This document shows positions 17,562 to 26,825 of a DNA stretch of 64,000 nt, piece by piece (position 1 is the first letter of the stretch; the number at the start of each line of letters is the position of its first letter). The translations under genes and the position numbers were made by a program. The notes under the pieces are model-generated. The model was given only the letters and a program-made list of their open reading frames with translations, was not told the origin of the DNA and searched no databases. The DNA comes from Shewanella indica (GTDB lineage: Bacteria; Pseudomonadota; Gammaproteobacteria; Enterobacterales; Shewanellaceae): NCBI RefSeq assembly GCF_002836975.1, contig NZ_NIJK01000029.1:62001-126000 (forward strand). The letters are read 5' to 3'.

Positions 17562-18929
17562 CTATTTTTGCAACTCGGCCTGACGCTGCTTGATGAAATA
17601 TTCCCGAGTCAGCGCGAAAACCACAGGACTGAGTAGCGCCAGGGCTATCAGGTTGGGGATAGCCATCATGGCATTGAGGGTATCGGCCACCAGCCAGATA
17701 AAGTCCAAAGACGCAACAGCCCCTACCGGCACCATCAGAGTCCAGACCAAGCGAAACGGCACTATGGCGCGAATGCCGAACAGATACTGAACGCACTTTT
17801 CACTGTAAAAACTCCAGCCGAGAATAGTGGTAAAGGCGAAAATTGCCAAAGCCACCGCCACTATGTAATGCCCTATGGGCAAGGCATGGCTGAAAGCATA
17901 GGAGGTCAAGGCTGCGCCGGTTTCCCCCGAGGTCCAGGCGCCGGAAACGATAATCGCCAAACCTGTGATGGAGCAGACCACTATGGTATCAATAAAGGTA
18001 CCCAGCATGGCTACCAGACCTTGAGCCACTGGGTTATTGGTCTGCGCAGCCGCATGGGCAATAGGTGCACTGCCAAGACCGGCCTCATTGGAAAATACCC
18101 CTCGGGCGACCCCGAAACGTATAGCAGCCCAAACTGCCGCCCCGGCGAAACCACCCTGGGCCGCCACTGGGCTAAAGGCGCTCTCGAATACCAACTCCAG
18201 TGCCGCCGGGATCTGATCGAAATAGACCACAATCACAGCCAAGCCTGCTGTGATATAAAACACAGTCATCAAGGGCACCAACTTACCGGCCACATCGGCA
18301 ATCCGTTTGATACCGCCCATCAGGACTGCACCCACCAGGATCATCATGACCAGGCCAGTTGCCCAGGCTGGAACACCAAAGTTGCTGTCCAAGGCGTCAG
18401 CCACCGAATTGGCCTGTACTGTATTGCCGATACCAAAACCGGCAAAGCCACCAAATAAAGCAAATAGCGTTCCCAACCAGGCCCATTTCTGGCCGAGGCC
18501 ATTCTTGATGTAGTACATGGGGCCACCTATGTGGTTGCCGCTGTCATCGACCTCGCGATACTTGACCGCCAACACGGCTTCTGAAAACTTGGTAGCCATC
18601 CCCACCAGCGCGGTGCACCACATCCAAAACAATGCCCCCGGGCCGCCAAGAAAAATTGCCGTCGCCACTCCGGCGATATTCCCTGTTCCTATGGTGGCCG
18701 ACAGTGACGTCATCAGCGCATTGAAGGGGCTGATCTCCCCTTTCATATTGGTGTCTTTATCCGGGATCCGCCCGGACCAGAGTAAACGGAAGCCTCTCCC
18801 CAGCTTGAGAAGTTGCATAAAGCGCAAACCTATGGACAGAAACAGTCCTACCCCCAGGATCATCACCAGCATGGGCACACCCCAAACCAGGCTGTTAAGC
18901 TGGCTAACCCACTCCATTATCGTTTCCAT
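17562..18929 (-). CDS. Sodium:alanine/glycine symporter (AGCS family)
   Basis: 455-residue inner-membrane transporter importing alanine or glycine with sodium. Starts with a periplasmic/first helix LNSLVWGVPMLVMILGVGLFLSIGLRFMQL, and carries the family signature SATIGTGNIAGVATAIFLGGPGALFWMW with GGPMYYI shortly after and FSNEAGLGSAPIAHAAA near 290. About ten to eleven hydrophobic helices. Single gene, convergent with the metallopeptidase gene. Confidence 0.95.
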   Translation of the reverse strand: METIMEWVSQLNSLVWGVPMLVMILGVGLFLSIGLRFMQLLKLGRGFRLLWSGRIPDKDTNMKGEISPFNALMTSLSATIGTGNIAGVATAIFLGGPGALFWMWCTALVGMATKFSEAVLAVKYREVDDSGNHIGGPMYYIKNGLGQKWAWLGTLFALFGGFAGFGIGNTVQANSVADALDSNFGVPAWATGLVMMILVGAVLMGGIKRIADVAGKLVPLMTVFYITAGLAVIVVYFDQIPAALELVFESAFSPVAAQGGFAGAAVWAAIRFGVARGVFSNEAGLGSAPIAHAAAQTNNPVAQGLVAMLGTFIDTIVVCSITGLAIIVSGAWTSGETGAALTSYAFSHALPIGHYIVAVALAIFAFTTILGWSFYSEKCVQYLFGIRAIVPFRLVWTLMVPVGAVASLDFIWLVADTLNAMMAIPNLIALALLSPVVFALTREYFIKQRQAELQK

Positions 18930-19043
18930 TCCAACCTCGTGTAGTTATTGTTATCGCTGCAGTTTCCACCTGTTATGGCAAAACAGCATAAGGAATACCC
19001 AGGTTACAACGAAATATTAACAATTGGAAACCCGAGGTCAAAC

Positions 19044-20006
19044 TCAGTCGGCGCTCAACCCCAGGTTGGCCGGCAGCTGGGCTATATCACCGGCCACCCA
19101 TTCAGCCTCTATACACTGCTGCAGATGCTCAGCCATAAAGTGCACCAATTGCCGCGCCGCATAAGGCATACGCCTGTCTTTACGACTCACCAGATACCAG
19201 TTGCTCTCCAACGGGAAGCCCTTCACGTTCAGAATAGCCGGGCGCTCACGCCCTTCCTCCAGGGTATGGGCCGAAATAACAGATAACCCCAGCCCAGAAG
19301 CAACCCCCAGACGAATGGCTTCATTACTCTCGATCTGCATACAGTCGCCCAGTTCCATCCCCTGACCGCTGAGCCAGGACTCAAACATTAACCGAGTAGC
19401 CGAACCAGGCTCACGGATGAGAAAGCGCTCGCGACTGAGCTGCTCAAACTTGAGTTCACTCTGCCCGGCAGCCCAATGGTTTCTGGGGGCAATCAACTGC
19501 AGAGGGTTACGGATGATCCGCGCCGATTGCACAGTATCGCCCCTGGGGGGATGGCTGAAGAGATAAAGATCATCTTCCAGATGCTCAAAGCGATTCAGTA
19601 CATGGGCACGGTTGCCTATGTTCAGTGTGACTCGGACGCCGGGGAAATGGCGATAGAAGGCGCCGAGGATCCGCGGCACCACATACTTAGCCGTGGTCAC
19701 CAGGCCGATATTGATGTGGCCGCTCTGCCCTTCCCGCACCTTGGCCAGCATACCGTTGAAGTCTTCCAAACGAGTCATCACATCCACGGCGGCACGATAC
19801 AGCTCCTGGCCGACCTGGGTCGGTCGCAGTCCTCCCGGGCCGTTTTCCAGTAATGGCTCCCCCACCAGCTCGGCCAATTTTTTCAATTGCAGCGATACGG
19901 TCGGCTGAGTCAGATAAAGGTGTCTGGCAGCGGCTGAAATATTCTGCCGCCGGACCACTTCGATATACACCTGCAACAAGCGCAGGCTGAGATGACGAAG
20001 ATCCAT
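19044..20006 (-). CDS. LysR regulator, CbbR/CmpR-like
   Basis: 320 residues. N-terminal winged helix at about 5-65 (SLRLLQVYIEVVRRQNISAAARHLYLTQPTVSLQLKKL) and a periplasmic-binding-like sensor. The phrases REPGSATRLMFESWL and SNEAIRLGVASGLGLSVIS match the effector domain of CbbR/CmpR-type regulators. It is divergent from the bicarbonate transporter gene, with 92 bases between start codons and a perfect 16-base palindrome next to its start. Infer that it controls that transporter. Confidence 0.92.
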   Translation of the reverse strand: MDLRHLSLRLLQVYIEVVRRQNISAAARHLYLTQPTVSLQLKKLAELVGEPLLENGPGGLRPTQVGQELYRAAVDVMTRLEDFNGMLAKVREGQSGHINIGLVTTAKYVVPRILGAFYRHFPGVRVTLNIGNRAHVLNRFEHLEDDLYLFSHPPRGDTVQSARIIRNPLQLIAPRNHWAAGQSELKFEQLSRERFLIREPGSATRLMFESWLSGQGMELGDCMQIESNEAIRLGVASGLGLSVISAHTLEEGRERPAILNVKGFPLESNWYLVSRKDRRMPYAARQLVHFMAEHLQQCIEAEWVAGDIAQLPANLGLSAD

Positions 20007-20020
20007 AGATAATTATCTAT
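20005..20020. promoter_or_regulatory. Palindrome, candidate LysR operator
   Basis: ATAGATAATTATCTAT is a perfect palindrome that begins inside the ATG of the LysR gene and lies 79 bases before the transporter start. Position and symmetry (AT-rich T-N11-A type) fit an autoregulatory LysR site. Confidence 0.5.
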
Positions 20021-20098
20021 ATATATGTAGTGAATAATTTATTTTCCAATATAGCGCCGGGCGAGCACAATCTCCAGCCGTCTAACAAGGAGAACCCC

Positions 20099-21040
20099 AT
20101 GCCTGATGTTGTTATTGCCTTTTTCGGCCTAGGCCTGTTGGCCGGTCTGCTCAAATCAGATCTCAGAGTCCCCGAATCCACCTACGAAACCCTTTCCATT
20201 CTGTTAATGCTGACCCTGGGCCTAAAGGGTGGCATGGCACTGCACGGCCACACAGATCAGCTGTCCTTTACCGAGCTGGGGTTGGTGATAGGCCTGGGAC
20301 TGGCTATCCCGCTGGCGCTGTATCCCATATTGAAAAAAGTGGTTCGCCTATCCCAGAGCGATGCCATCAGTATTGCCGCCCACTACGGTTCGGTCAGTGC
20401 CGGGACCTTTGCCGTTGTCTACGCCATGACGGAGCAGCTGGGCTGGCCACTCAAACCCGAAACCACTCTCTATCTGGTACTGCTGGAGCTGCCATCCATC
20501 ATAGTCATGTTGTGGCTCTATCGACGCCTGAATCGGAATAAAACGGGAGGCAGTGGCAATATTCTGCTGGAAGCGCTTACCAGTCGTGGGGTGATATTGT
20601 TGGGGGGCGGCGTGCTTATCGGATGGGGCTACGGCGCTGAGGGCTTGGCCTCTTTGAGCCCTGTGCTGATGCAGGGATTCAAGACCTTGCTGGCGCTGTT
20701 CCTGCTGGAGATGGGCTTATGTACCGCCAGGGTGTGTGCTCCGCTGCCCTTGAGTCACTGGCGCCTGTTGGTATTTGCCGCCGTTACGCCTTTTGTCCTT
20801 GCCTGGGTGGGCATCATTACAGGTCACGCCTTGGGGCTGCCCGCCGGTTCGGCACTGGTACTGGCCGGCCTCTGCGCCAGCGCCTCTTATATTGCGGCAC
20901 CGGCAGCGATCCGCGCGGCCATTCCATCGGCCAATATCGGCGTGGCCATGTTGGCCTCGCTGGGGGTTACTTTCCCGATTAACCTGCTGATAGGGCTTAA
21001 TCTTTACCGTCAATGGGTCGCCTGGATTTACGGGCTCTGA
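20099..21040 (+). CDS. SbtA-type sodium-dependent bicarbonate transporter
   Basis: 313-residue inner-membrane protein with about ten helices in two inverted halves. N-terminal half LLKSDLRVPESTYETLSILLMLTLGLKGG and the SIAAHYGSVSAGTFAVVYAM segment, and in the second half GLCASASYIAAPAAIRAAIPSANIG, are typical of SbtA (DUF897). The AAHYGS and ASYIAAPAA loops are the substrate and sodium region. AAGGAGA at 20087 fixes the ATG. No SbtB-like PII partner is beside it. In a heterotroph it would feed anaplerotic carboxylations. Confidence 0.88.
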   Translation: MPDVVIAFFGLGLLAGLLKSDLRVPESTYETLSILLMLTLGLKGGMALHGHTDQLSFTELGLVIGLGLAIPLALYPILKKVVRLSQSDAISIAAHYGSVSAGTFAVVYAMTEQLGWPLKPETTLYLVLLELPSIIVMLWLYRRLNRNKTGGSGNILLEALTSRGVILLGGGVLIGWGYGAEGLASLSPVLMQGFKTLLALFLLEMGLCTARVCAPLPLSHWRLLVFAAVTPFVLAWVGIITGHALGLPAGSALVLAGLCASASYIAAPAAIRAAIPSANIGVAMLASLGVTFPINLLIGLNLYRQWVAWIYGL

Positions 21041-21600
21041 ATTTGTTCTTGTGGCGCGGGTGCAGACTCGAGTAACAGCTTAAGATTACTGAGCCCGCGC
21101 AATAGATCCGTGGCGATCATGGTTTCAAAATCGACAAACAGAAACATCAGATTCATCGGATAATCCAGATGCCCCTTAAAGCCCCAACTGAGGTTGGTTC
21201 TATTACCTTCATAGGGCTCAAATAACATGTAGGCGGGTTCAGTGGCCTCGAAGGGAGTCAGGAATCTGAGCTCATAATCTATGCGTTTGTTGGTTTCCAT
21301 GGCGACTATCTCTTGCTCACCTTGACCCACCTCTGGGTTATCACTCTCCCAAGCTGAGACAAAGCCAACAGTGCCGTCAACGCCGCGATAACTGCGCTTC
21401 ATCGCCGGATCCATCTTAGCCCAGACGCTGAAATTATCTTGATTCTTCAGATACTTCACATAGTCATAGACCTCGGCCACCGGACGATTTATCACCACAT
21501 TGGTGGTCACCTGATAGTCGCTTTTGACAAACAGAGCGGCAATCAGCGGCACAGCCACTATCAGTGCCAGCAGGATAAACAGTGTCTTAATAAAACGCAT
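21028..21600 (-). CDS. Membrane-anchored SRPBCC (START-like) protein
   Basis: 190 residues. A single N-terminal helix (about 3-24, FIKTLFILLALIVAVPLIAALF) anchors a SRPBCC/polyketide-cyclase type domain: VVINRPVAEVYDYVKYLKNQDNFSVWAKMDP, VGFVSAWES, RIDYELRFLTPFEATEPAYMLFE, and a long C-terminal helix. Such domains bind hydrophobic ligands; no specific ligand can be named. GGAGAATCCTT precedes ATG 21600. The 3' end overlaps the transporter gene by 13 bases. Confidence 0.85.
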   Translation of the reverse strand: MRFIKTLFILLALIVAVPLIAALFVKSDYQVTTNVVINRPVAEVYDYVKYLKNQDNFSVWAKMDPAMKRSYRGVDGTVGFVSAWESDNPEVGQGEQEIVAMETNKRIDYELRFLTPFEATEPAYMLFEPYEGNRTNLSWGFKGHLDYPMNLMFLFVDFETMIATDLLRGLSNLKLLLESAPAPQEQIQSP

Positions 21601-21839
21601 AAGGATTCTCCAAACAAGTTTTCTTCCGACAACAATTACTTGTCTGAGTATATCCTGCAAACAGCTTAAAAAGTAACCAAGCTGTTAAATATTGAAAAAA
21701 GTGGTTTTACCGCTATTAGAGCTAGCAAATCTTGGCAGAGAAGCGAGCCAGGCCACAAATCATCCACTGGTGGTTTGTTGTAAAAATGTTTTTAGGTTAC
21801 AGTCACCTGTAAACATGGACGTCTAACCAAAGGACTGTA

Positions 21840-22241
21840 ATGGGACTGATCCTGGCGCCACTGCTTATTATCTGGCTGGCAATATTGACTGTGGCGGGTT
21901 ACCAGGCCACTTTATACTTCAAAGAAACTTTCAGCCTCAGCGGCCTATTGGCATTTTCCAGTGTCAGTTTGCTCTGCGGAGCCCTCTATTTCCTGCTCCA
22001 TTTCCGGCGCTATCAGGACGCTGAAACCTTAAATGTTTTCGAGATCAGTCTGGAACTCTTATTCAACCCCATCAGCGGGGGCATTTGCGTATTGGCACTG
22101 TTACTGATCTGGCTGGTGCCCATGGGGGTTTGCAAGCCTCTACTGCTGGCACTGGTGCTTGGCCTGGCTATCGCCACCCTGGCAGGGGTCGCTTATGAAG
22201 AGACCTTTATGACAAAACAAGGGATTCAACGCACTTACTGA
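21840..22241 (+). CDS. Integral membrane protein, unknown
   Basis: 133 residues with four hydrophobic segments at about 4-22, 33-54, 76-92 and 97-116, and a short polar tail. No family recognised. The ATG at 21840 is poorly marked (CCAAAGGACTGTA). The next small gene starts 62 bases downstream on the same strand, so co-transcription is likely. Confidence 0.65.
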   Translation: MGLILAPLLIIWLAILTVAGYQATLYFKETFSLSGLLAFSSVSLLCGALYFLLHFRRYQDAETLNVFEISLELLFNPISGGICVLALLLIWLVPMGVCKPLLLALVLGLAIATLAGVAYEETFMTKQGIQRTY

Positions 22242-22303
22242 AGAGGATATAGTGCAAGCTAAGATTTTCGGCCAATAAGGCCACAGCAATCCAAGGAGAG
22301 AGA

Positions 22304-22543
22304 ATGATCCAACTCAGCAATAAAGAAACCGGCGCCTTTATCGGCCATATCTCCGAACAACAGCTGCAGTTTCTGATCGACAACCTGGTAGAAGAGCATG
22401 ATGCCGACCAGGACTACTGGCTGAACCGCACTCAACTAGAAACCTTTAAGGCCATAGAGGCCGATGCCGAACTCATCAATCTATTGGAAGCCGCAATGGG
22501 CGAAGCCGATGAGCTGGAGATCCTCTGGCAGCGCCAAGGCTAA
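22304..22543 (+). CDS. Small acidic conserved protein, unknown
   Basis: 79 residues, very acidic. The pattern NKETGAFIGHISEQQLQFLIDNLVEEHDADQDYWLNRTQLETF with a terminal DELEILWQRQG is seen in a widespread uncharacterised family of small soluble proteins. Probably two short beta strands followed by helices. CCAAGGAGAGAGA is an excellent ribosome site for ATG 22304, and a terminator follows. Confidence 0.75.
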   Translation: MIQLSNKETGAFIGHISEQQLQFLIDNLVEEHDADQDYWLNRTQLETFKAIEADAELINLLEAAMGEADELEILWQRQG

Positions 22544-22565
22544 AGCCAAGTTTGCGCCAACAATA

Positions 22566-22600
22566 AAAACGCTCCTTTATTAAGGGGCGTTTTTATTTTT
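22566..22600 (+). terminator. Rho-independent terminator
   Basis: Stem AAAACGCTCCTT / AAGGGGCGTTTT (one G-T pair) with loop TATT, followed by a T-rich tail. Starts 23 bases after the small acidic gene. Confidence 0.88.
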
Positions 22601-22664
22601 TGTTAATGGCAAAGATAAAATAACCCTGTTTAATTCCCTGAAGCTGTTAAGCCTGACAACACAC

Positions 22665-24119
22665 TTAGCCCACAACCCAGCTCAGTTCAGGTAAACGGCT
22701 GAGATCCAGCTTGTCGCCTTCGGTCGCTATGGCCGAGGCCTGCGGTCTGGGTTTGGGCTGCACGCTATCGGCATGTTCCAGCACACTCAGGAGTTGCCGC
22801 TGGGCATCCGGCTCACCGTGAACCAGAATGAGTGGCGGCGCCCCTTCAAACTCACGATACCAGCGCAGCAGTTCGGCCTGATCCGCATGGGCCGACAACC
22901 CGCCGACTGTGTGAATTCTGGCGGCGACATTCACCGAATTGCCGTTGATGGTGAGCTCACTGGCACCATCGACCAACAGCCGCCCCGGGGTTCCCAGTGC
23001 CTGAAAACCACAGATGATGATGTCGCACTCGGGCCGCCACAGGTTGTGTTCCAGATGACAGCGGATACGACCGCCGTTACACATGCCGCTGCCGGCAATA
23101 ATGATAAGCCCCTGGTGTACGTCGTTGAGTTCCATCGACTCTTCGGTACTTTGGATAAACTCTATTCCAGACAGCAGTGGGTGCTGTCCGGGGTGTTGAT
23201 GCACGAAACGCTTGAAGTCCTCGTCCATCAAGGGATAGTTATTGATATACACCTTGGTGGCCTCTATCGCCATGGGGCTGTCGAGGCAGATTTTCCAGCG
23301 TGACAGATCCCATTCCCCGGCATAGAGGTGAAACAGATACAAAAGCTCCTGCGCCCGGCCAACCGAGAAAGCAGGGATCAGGATATTGCCGCGGCTCTCA
23401 CTGATGGCTGTCGCGAAGATCCCCTTGAGTTCTTCCAGGGTCGCCTCCCAACTACGGTGTAACCTGTCGCCATAGGTGCTTTCCATCAACACCAGATCGG
23501 CCTGTTGGATCAGCGTAGGATCTTTGAGGATCGGCATACCGGCACGGCCGAGATCGCCACTGAACACCAGTTTTTTCTGGGTGTTGCCATCATTGATCCA
23601 CAGCTCCAGTAGCGCCGACCCCAGAATATGGCCGGCATCACTCAAACACAGGGTCACACCGGGAATGGGATCCAGCTTGGTGCCATAGTCCAGTGGAATA
23701 AAACGGGTCAGTGCCAGTTCGACATCTTCTTCGGTGAACAGTGGCTCTATCGGCTCGAGATCTTGCCTGGCACGTTTGCGGTTCTGCCGCTCGGCATCAC
23801 GCTGCTGCAGCATGGCCGCGTCCTTGAGCATGATGGCGCACAGATCCATGGTGGCTTTATGGGTGTAGATAGGGCCGCTAAAACCCTGCTTCACCAGCAG
23901 GGGCAGCCGCCCAGAATGGTCGATATGGGCGTGGCTCAACACCACTGCAGTCAGGGATTCAGGAGCAAAGGGAAAGGCTTCATGGTTACGCAGTTCATCC
24001 TGCCGCCCTCCCTGAATAAGACCACAATCCAACAACAAACTTGCATCGTTGACCCGCAACAGATGGCAGGAACCTGTGACTTCCTGGGTGGCACCCCAAA
24101 ACTGCAAGCTCATGGACAT
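22665..24119 (-). CDS. Beta-CASP metallo-beta-lactamase RNA nuclease
   Basis: 484-residue protein of the MBL-fold RNA-processing family (RNase J/CPSF73-like, bacterial YsgC-type single enzymes). The zinc motif HAHIDHSG is near 63-70, followed by SDAGHILGSA and the FSGDLG aspartate, giving the full MBL ligand set. The beta-CASP insert has PAFSVGRAQELL, SPMAIEATKVY, AGSGMCNGGRI and the C-terminal VGGLSAHADQAEL and VHGEP. Predicted endo- or exonuclease on RNA. The downstream side of the arsenic operon and a miniature element lie just upstream. Confidence 0.92.
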   Translation of the reverse strand: MSMSLQFWGATQEVTGSCHLLRVNDASLLLDCGLIQGGRQDELRNHEAFPFAPESLTAVVLSHAHIDHSGRLPLLVKQGFSGPIYTHKATMDLCAIMLKDAAMLQQRDAERQNRKRARQDLEPIEPLFTEEDVELALTRFIPLDYGTKLDPIPGVTLCLSDAGHILGSALLELWINDGNTQKKLVFSGDLGRAGMPILKDPTLIQQADLVLMESTYGDRLHRSWEATLEELKGIFATAISESRGNILIPAFSVGRAQELLYLFHLYAGEWDLSRWKICLDSPMAIEATKVYINNYPLMDEDFKRFVHQHPGQHPLLSGIEFIQSTEESMELNDVHQGLIIIAGSGMCNGGRIRCHLEHNLWRPECDIIICGFQALGTPGRLLVDGASELTINGNSVNVAARIHTVGGLSAHADQAELLRWYREFEGAPPLILVHGEPDAQRQLLSVLEHADSVQPKPRPQASAIATEGDKLDLSRLPELSWVVG

Positions 24120-24220
24120 AACACTTCCCTCTTTGAAACGATTCGGCCAATGATGCTACGGATAATCTTCCCAACGCTATTAAGCCAGGATCTCGGGAAA
24201 ACTCTGCCGCACCTTCCTAA

Positions 24221-24482
24221 GGAAGGTGCGAATAAGTCCTCGTGGCACTCTGGCTTGCACAGCAATTGGCGTTCAAGGCATCTGACTGAAGGCATGCCGG
24301 GGCCTGTCGAAGTCGGATAACGCAGAGAGCCGGTTGCTGTGAAAGCCCCGAAGGGCGTTGCTTACAAACCTGTCTGCTATGTTGTGCTTCTTGTAAAGGA
24401 CTAGCCATTTGCTGCGAACCACGCCTTGCATACAGGCCTGTAAGCCAACGCAGAGCACGCATGGGACTTGTTCGCACCTTCC
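24221..24482. mobile_element. IS5-type miniature element (MITE), 262 bp
   Basis: Left end GGAAGGTGCGAATAAGTCC and right end, in reverse complement, GGAAGGTGCGAACAAGTCC form near-perfect terminal repeats of 19 bases. CTAA flanks both sides (24217-24220 and 24483-24486) as a 4-bp target duplication. From memory, GGAAGGTGCGAA ends and C/T-TA-A/G targets are those of IS5-group elements. The interior carries no transposase and no open frame of note, so it would be moved in trans. It lies between the beta-CASP nuclease gene and the end of arsJ. Confidence 0.85.
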
Positions 24483-24545
24483 CTAAGCCTATGCCCTTAT
24501 GGGAAAAAGTGACACTCCCTTATAGTCTAATTTTGCAATGGATCA

Positions 24546-25787
24546 TTACGCCTCATGCTCTTGGGGCAGACCGCGGGAGATAATCAGAGTCAGCAGTAAC
24601 ATGGCGCTGGAAACCCAGAGGCAAGCCTCCAGCCCCCACCACTGAAACAGCGCACCGGAAAGCACTGTGCCCAGCAAGCGCCCGGCGGCGTTAGCCATAT
24701 AGTAGAACCCCACATCCAGGGATACCCCATCCTCGCGGGCATAAATGACAATCAGAAAACTGTGCAACGAAGAGTTCACCGCAAACAAGGCGCCGAATAG
24801 CAACAGGCCGCCGATCAGCCAGACATGCGAGTATTGACTGCCAAGCCCAAGGGCGATAAGCGCCGGCACCAGAGTGAGCAAGCCGCACCAGAAGAGCGCC
24901 GCCGCCCGTCCCGGCAAGGCCGAGCCTTTATGCTTGCCAACTGTCTTGCCGTCGGCCCTGGCGGTCAGCCTGGGCGCCAGAGCCTGCACCAAGCCGTAGG
25001 CGATAATCCAGCCGGCCAGAAAGCCCCCCACTTGCCAGTGATCCCAGCCAAATTGGCTGGCCAGATACACGGGCAAGGCCACCACAAACCAAACATCCCT
25101 GGCGGCAAACAGAAACAGCCTGGCCGCAGAGAGAATATTCACCGCCCGGCTCTTGGAAAACAGCTCACTGAACTTGGGCTTATTCTTGGCCTGGCCCAGT
25201 TCTGCCTTGAGAAACAGCAGCGAGCTCAGCCACACCAAGGTCAAAACAGCGGCCATGGCGGCAATGGCACCGGCAAACCCCAACAGGCTCAGCAGCGCAC
25301 CGCCGAGGAAGAAACCTATCCCTTTGAGGGCGTTCTTGGAGCCGGTCAACAGCGCCACATAGCGATACAGAGTCTGTCCCGCCTGGGCCGCATCCTTGGG
25401 TACCAGGGTCTTGATGGCACTCTTGGCACTCATCTTGTTGAGATCTTTGGCTATCCCCGACAGTGCCTGGGCTGCCATCACCCAGGGAATGGTCAGCCAG
25501 GCTTGAGGCACCAACAGCATGGCCAGCGCCACTATCTGCAGCCCGAGGCCGATATTCATGGTGCGGTTGAGCCCCAAACGGGCGCCGAGCCAGCCGCCCA
25601 ACAGATTGGTGACCACACCGAAAAACTCATAGAAGATAAACAGCATGGCAATGGCCAGCGCACCGTAACCCAACTGATAGAAATAGAGCACCACCAGCAT
25701 GCGTAGCGCGCCATCTGTCAGGGTAAAGGCCCAGTAGTTGCCGGTGATCAACAGATATTGGCGCAGCGCCGGACTCATTTCAGCCAT
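24546..25787 (-). CDS. arsJ: Organoarsenical efflux MFS permease ArsJ
   Basis: 413-residue major facilitator transporter with about twelve helices. The start MAEMSPALRQYLLITGNYWAFTLTDGALRMLVVLYFYQLGY and the cytoplasmic KDLNKMSAKSAIKTLVPKD match ArsJ. ArsJ exports 1-arseno-3-phosphoglycerate, the unstable product of the adjacent GAPDH acting on arsenate, and so removes arsenate from the cell. ATG 25787 lies 11 bases after the GAPDH stop codon; longer frames to 25865 overlap that gene. Last gene of the ars operon. Confidence 0.95.
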   Translation of the reverse strand: MAEMSPALRQYLLITGNYWAFTLTDGALRMLVVLYFYQLGYGALAIAMLFIFYEFFGVVTNLLGGWLGARLGLNRTMNIGLGLQIVALAMLLVPQAWLTIPWVMAAQALSGIAKDLNKMSAKSAIKTLVPKDAAQAGQTLYRYVALLTGSKNALKGIGFFLGGALLSLLGFAGAIAAMAAVLTLVWLSSLLFLKAELGQAKNKPKFSELFSKSRAVNILSAARLFLFAARDVWFVVALPVYLASQFGWDHWQVGGFLAGWIIAYGLVQALAPRLTARADGKTVGKHKGSALPGRAAALFWCGLLTLVPALIALGLGSQYSHVWLIGGLLLFGALFAVNSSLHSFLIVIYAREDGVSLDVGFYYMANAAGRLLGTVLSGALFQWWGLEACLWVSSAMLLLTLIISRGLPQEHEA

Positions 25788-25798
25788 GGTGTTGTCCT

Positions 25799-26812
25799 TC
25801 AGGCATCCCGGTCCAAACGGCCCACCATCAGCGCCAACTCGGCGGTGCGATTGGCATAGCCCCATTCGTTGTCATACCAACAGTAGAGTTTGAGCTGAGT
25901 GCCGTTGATCACCATGGTGGACAGCCCATCCACTATGCAGGAGCGGGGATCTGTCTTGTAGTCCACCGACACCAGCGGCCGCGACTCGAAGCCGAGAATG
26001 CCCTTGAGCTCAGTCTCGGCCGCCTGTTGCAGCAAGTCGTTGACCTGCTGCTCTGTCACTGTTTGCTCCAGTTCAAACACACAGTCGGTCAGCGAGGCGT
26101 TGGCCAGCGGCACCCTGACCGCATGGCCGTTGAGGCGGCCTTTCAGCTCAGGGAAAATATGGGTAATAGCGGTGGCACTGCCTGTGGTGGTCGGGATCAG
26201 GCTCTGACCACAGGCACGGGCACGGCGCAGATCCTTATGGGGCGCATCCAATATAGTCTGGGTGTTGGTGATGTCGTGAATTGTGGTCATGGAGCCATGA
26301 CGAATACCGAAGTTCTCATGGATGACCTTGACCACAGGCGCCAGACAATTGGTGGTACAGGATGCGGCTGTCACTATCGGATGCCTGGCCGGGTCATAAC
26401 TCTGATGATTTACCCCCATCACCAGGTTGGCGACGCCTTCCTCTTTAACCGGCGCTGTCACCACCACCCGTTTCACCCCTTGATCAAGATAGGCCTGCAA
26501 CAGCGCCTTGGTTTTCATCTTGCCCGAGGCCTCGATCACCAGATCGCATTGAGACCAATCACTGTCTGCAATGGCCTGATTGCGACTGGTCGCTATCCGC
26601 CGCCCGGCTATGACTATGGCGTTGTCCTCATGCTCGACTGGGTGCGACCAACGGCCATGAACCGAGTCAAACTCCAACAGGTGCGCCAGGGTGGCGGCAT
26701 CACCCGCCGGGTCGTTGATCTGCACAAATTCGAGTTCCGGCCAATCCCAGGCAGCCCTCAAGGCCAGCCGCCCCATACGGCCAAAGCCGTTAATTCCCAC
26801 CTTTATTGTCAT
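25799..26812 (-). CDS. ArsJ-associated glyceraldehyde-3-phosphate dehydrogenase
   Basis: 337 residues, full length. NAD-binding start [20 protein letters not shown], catalytic cysteine in [15 protein letters not shown], histidine in [10 protein letters not shown], and C-terminal [17 protein letters not shown]. In this operon context it uses arsenate in place of phosphate, making 1-arseno-3-phosphoglycerate for export by ArsJ. The frame runs to a TTG at 26869 inside acr3, but ATG 26812 with AGGAGA before it is right. It is distinct from a glycolytic gene only by context. Confidence 0.95.
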   Translation of the reverse strand: MTIKVGINGFGRMGRLALRAAWDWPELEFVQINDPAGDAATLAHLLEFDSVHGRWSHPVEHEDNAIVIAGRRIATSRNQAIADSDWSQCDLVIEASGKMKTKALLQAYLDQGVKRVVVTAPVKEEGVANLVMGVNHQSYDPARHPIVTAASCTTNCLAPVVKVIHENFGIRHGSMTTIHDITNTQTILDAPHKDLRRARACGQSLIPTTTGSATAITHIFPELKGRLNGHAVRVPLANASLTDCVFELEQTVTEQQVNDLLQQAAETELKGILGFESRPLVSVDYKTDPRSCIVDGLSTMVINGTQLKLYCWYDNEWGYANRTAELALMVGRLDRDA

Positions 26813-26825
26813 CTCAGTTCTCCTT

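Noticed and set aside
24217..24477. 86-codon frame inside the miniature element on the minus strand
   Set aside because: Spans the terminal repeats and has no protein-like composition; it is a translation of the element.
24825..25706. 293-codon frame opposite arsJ
   Set aside because: Shadow of the transporter gene; repetitive His/Gln/Gly composition.
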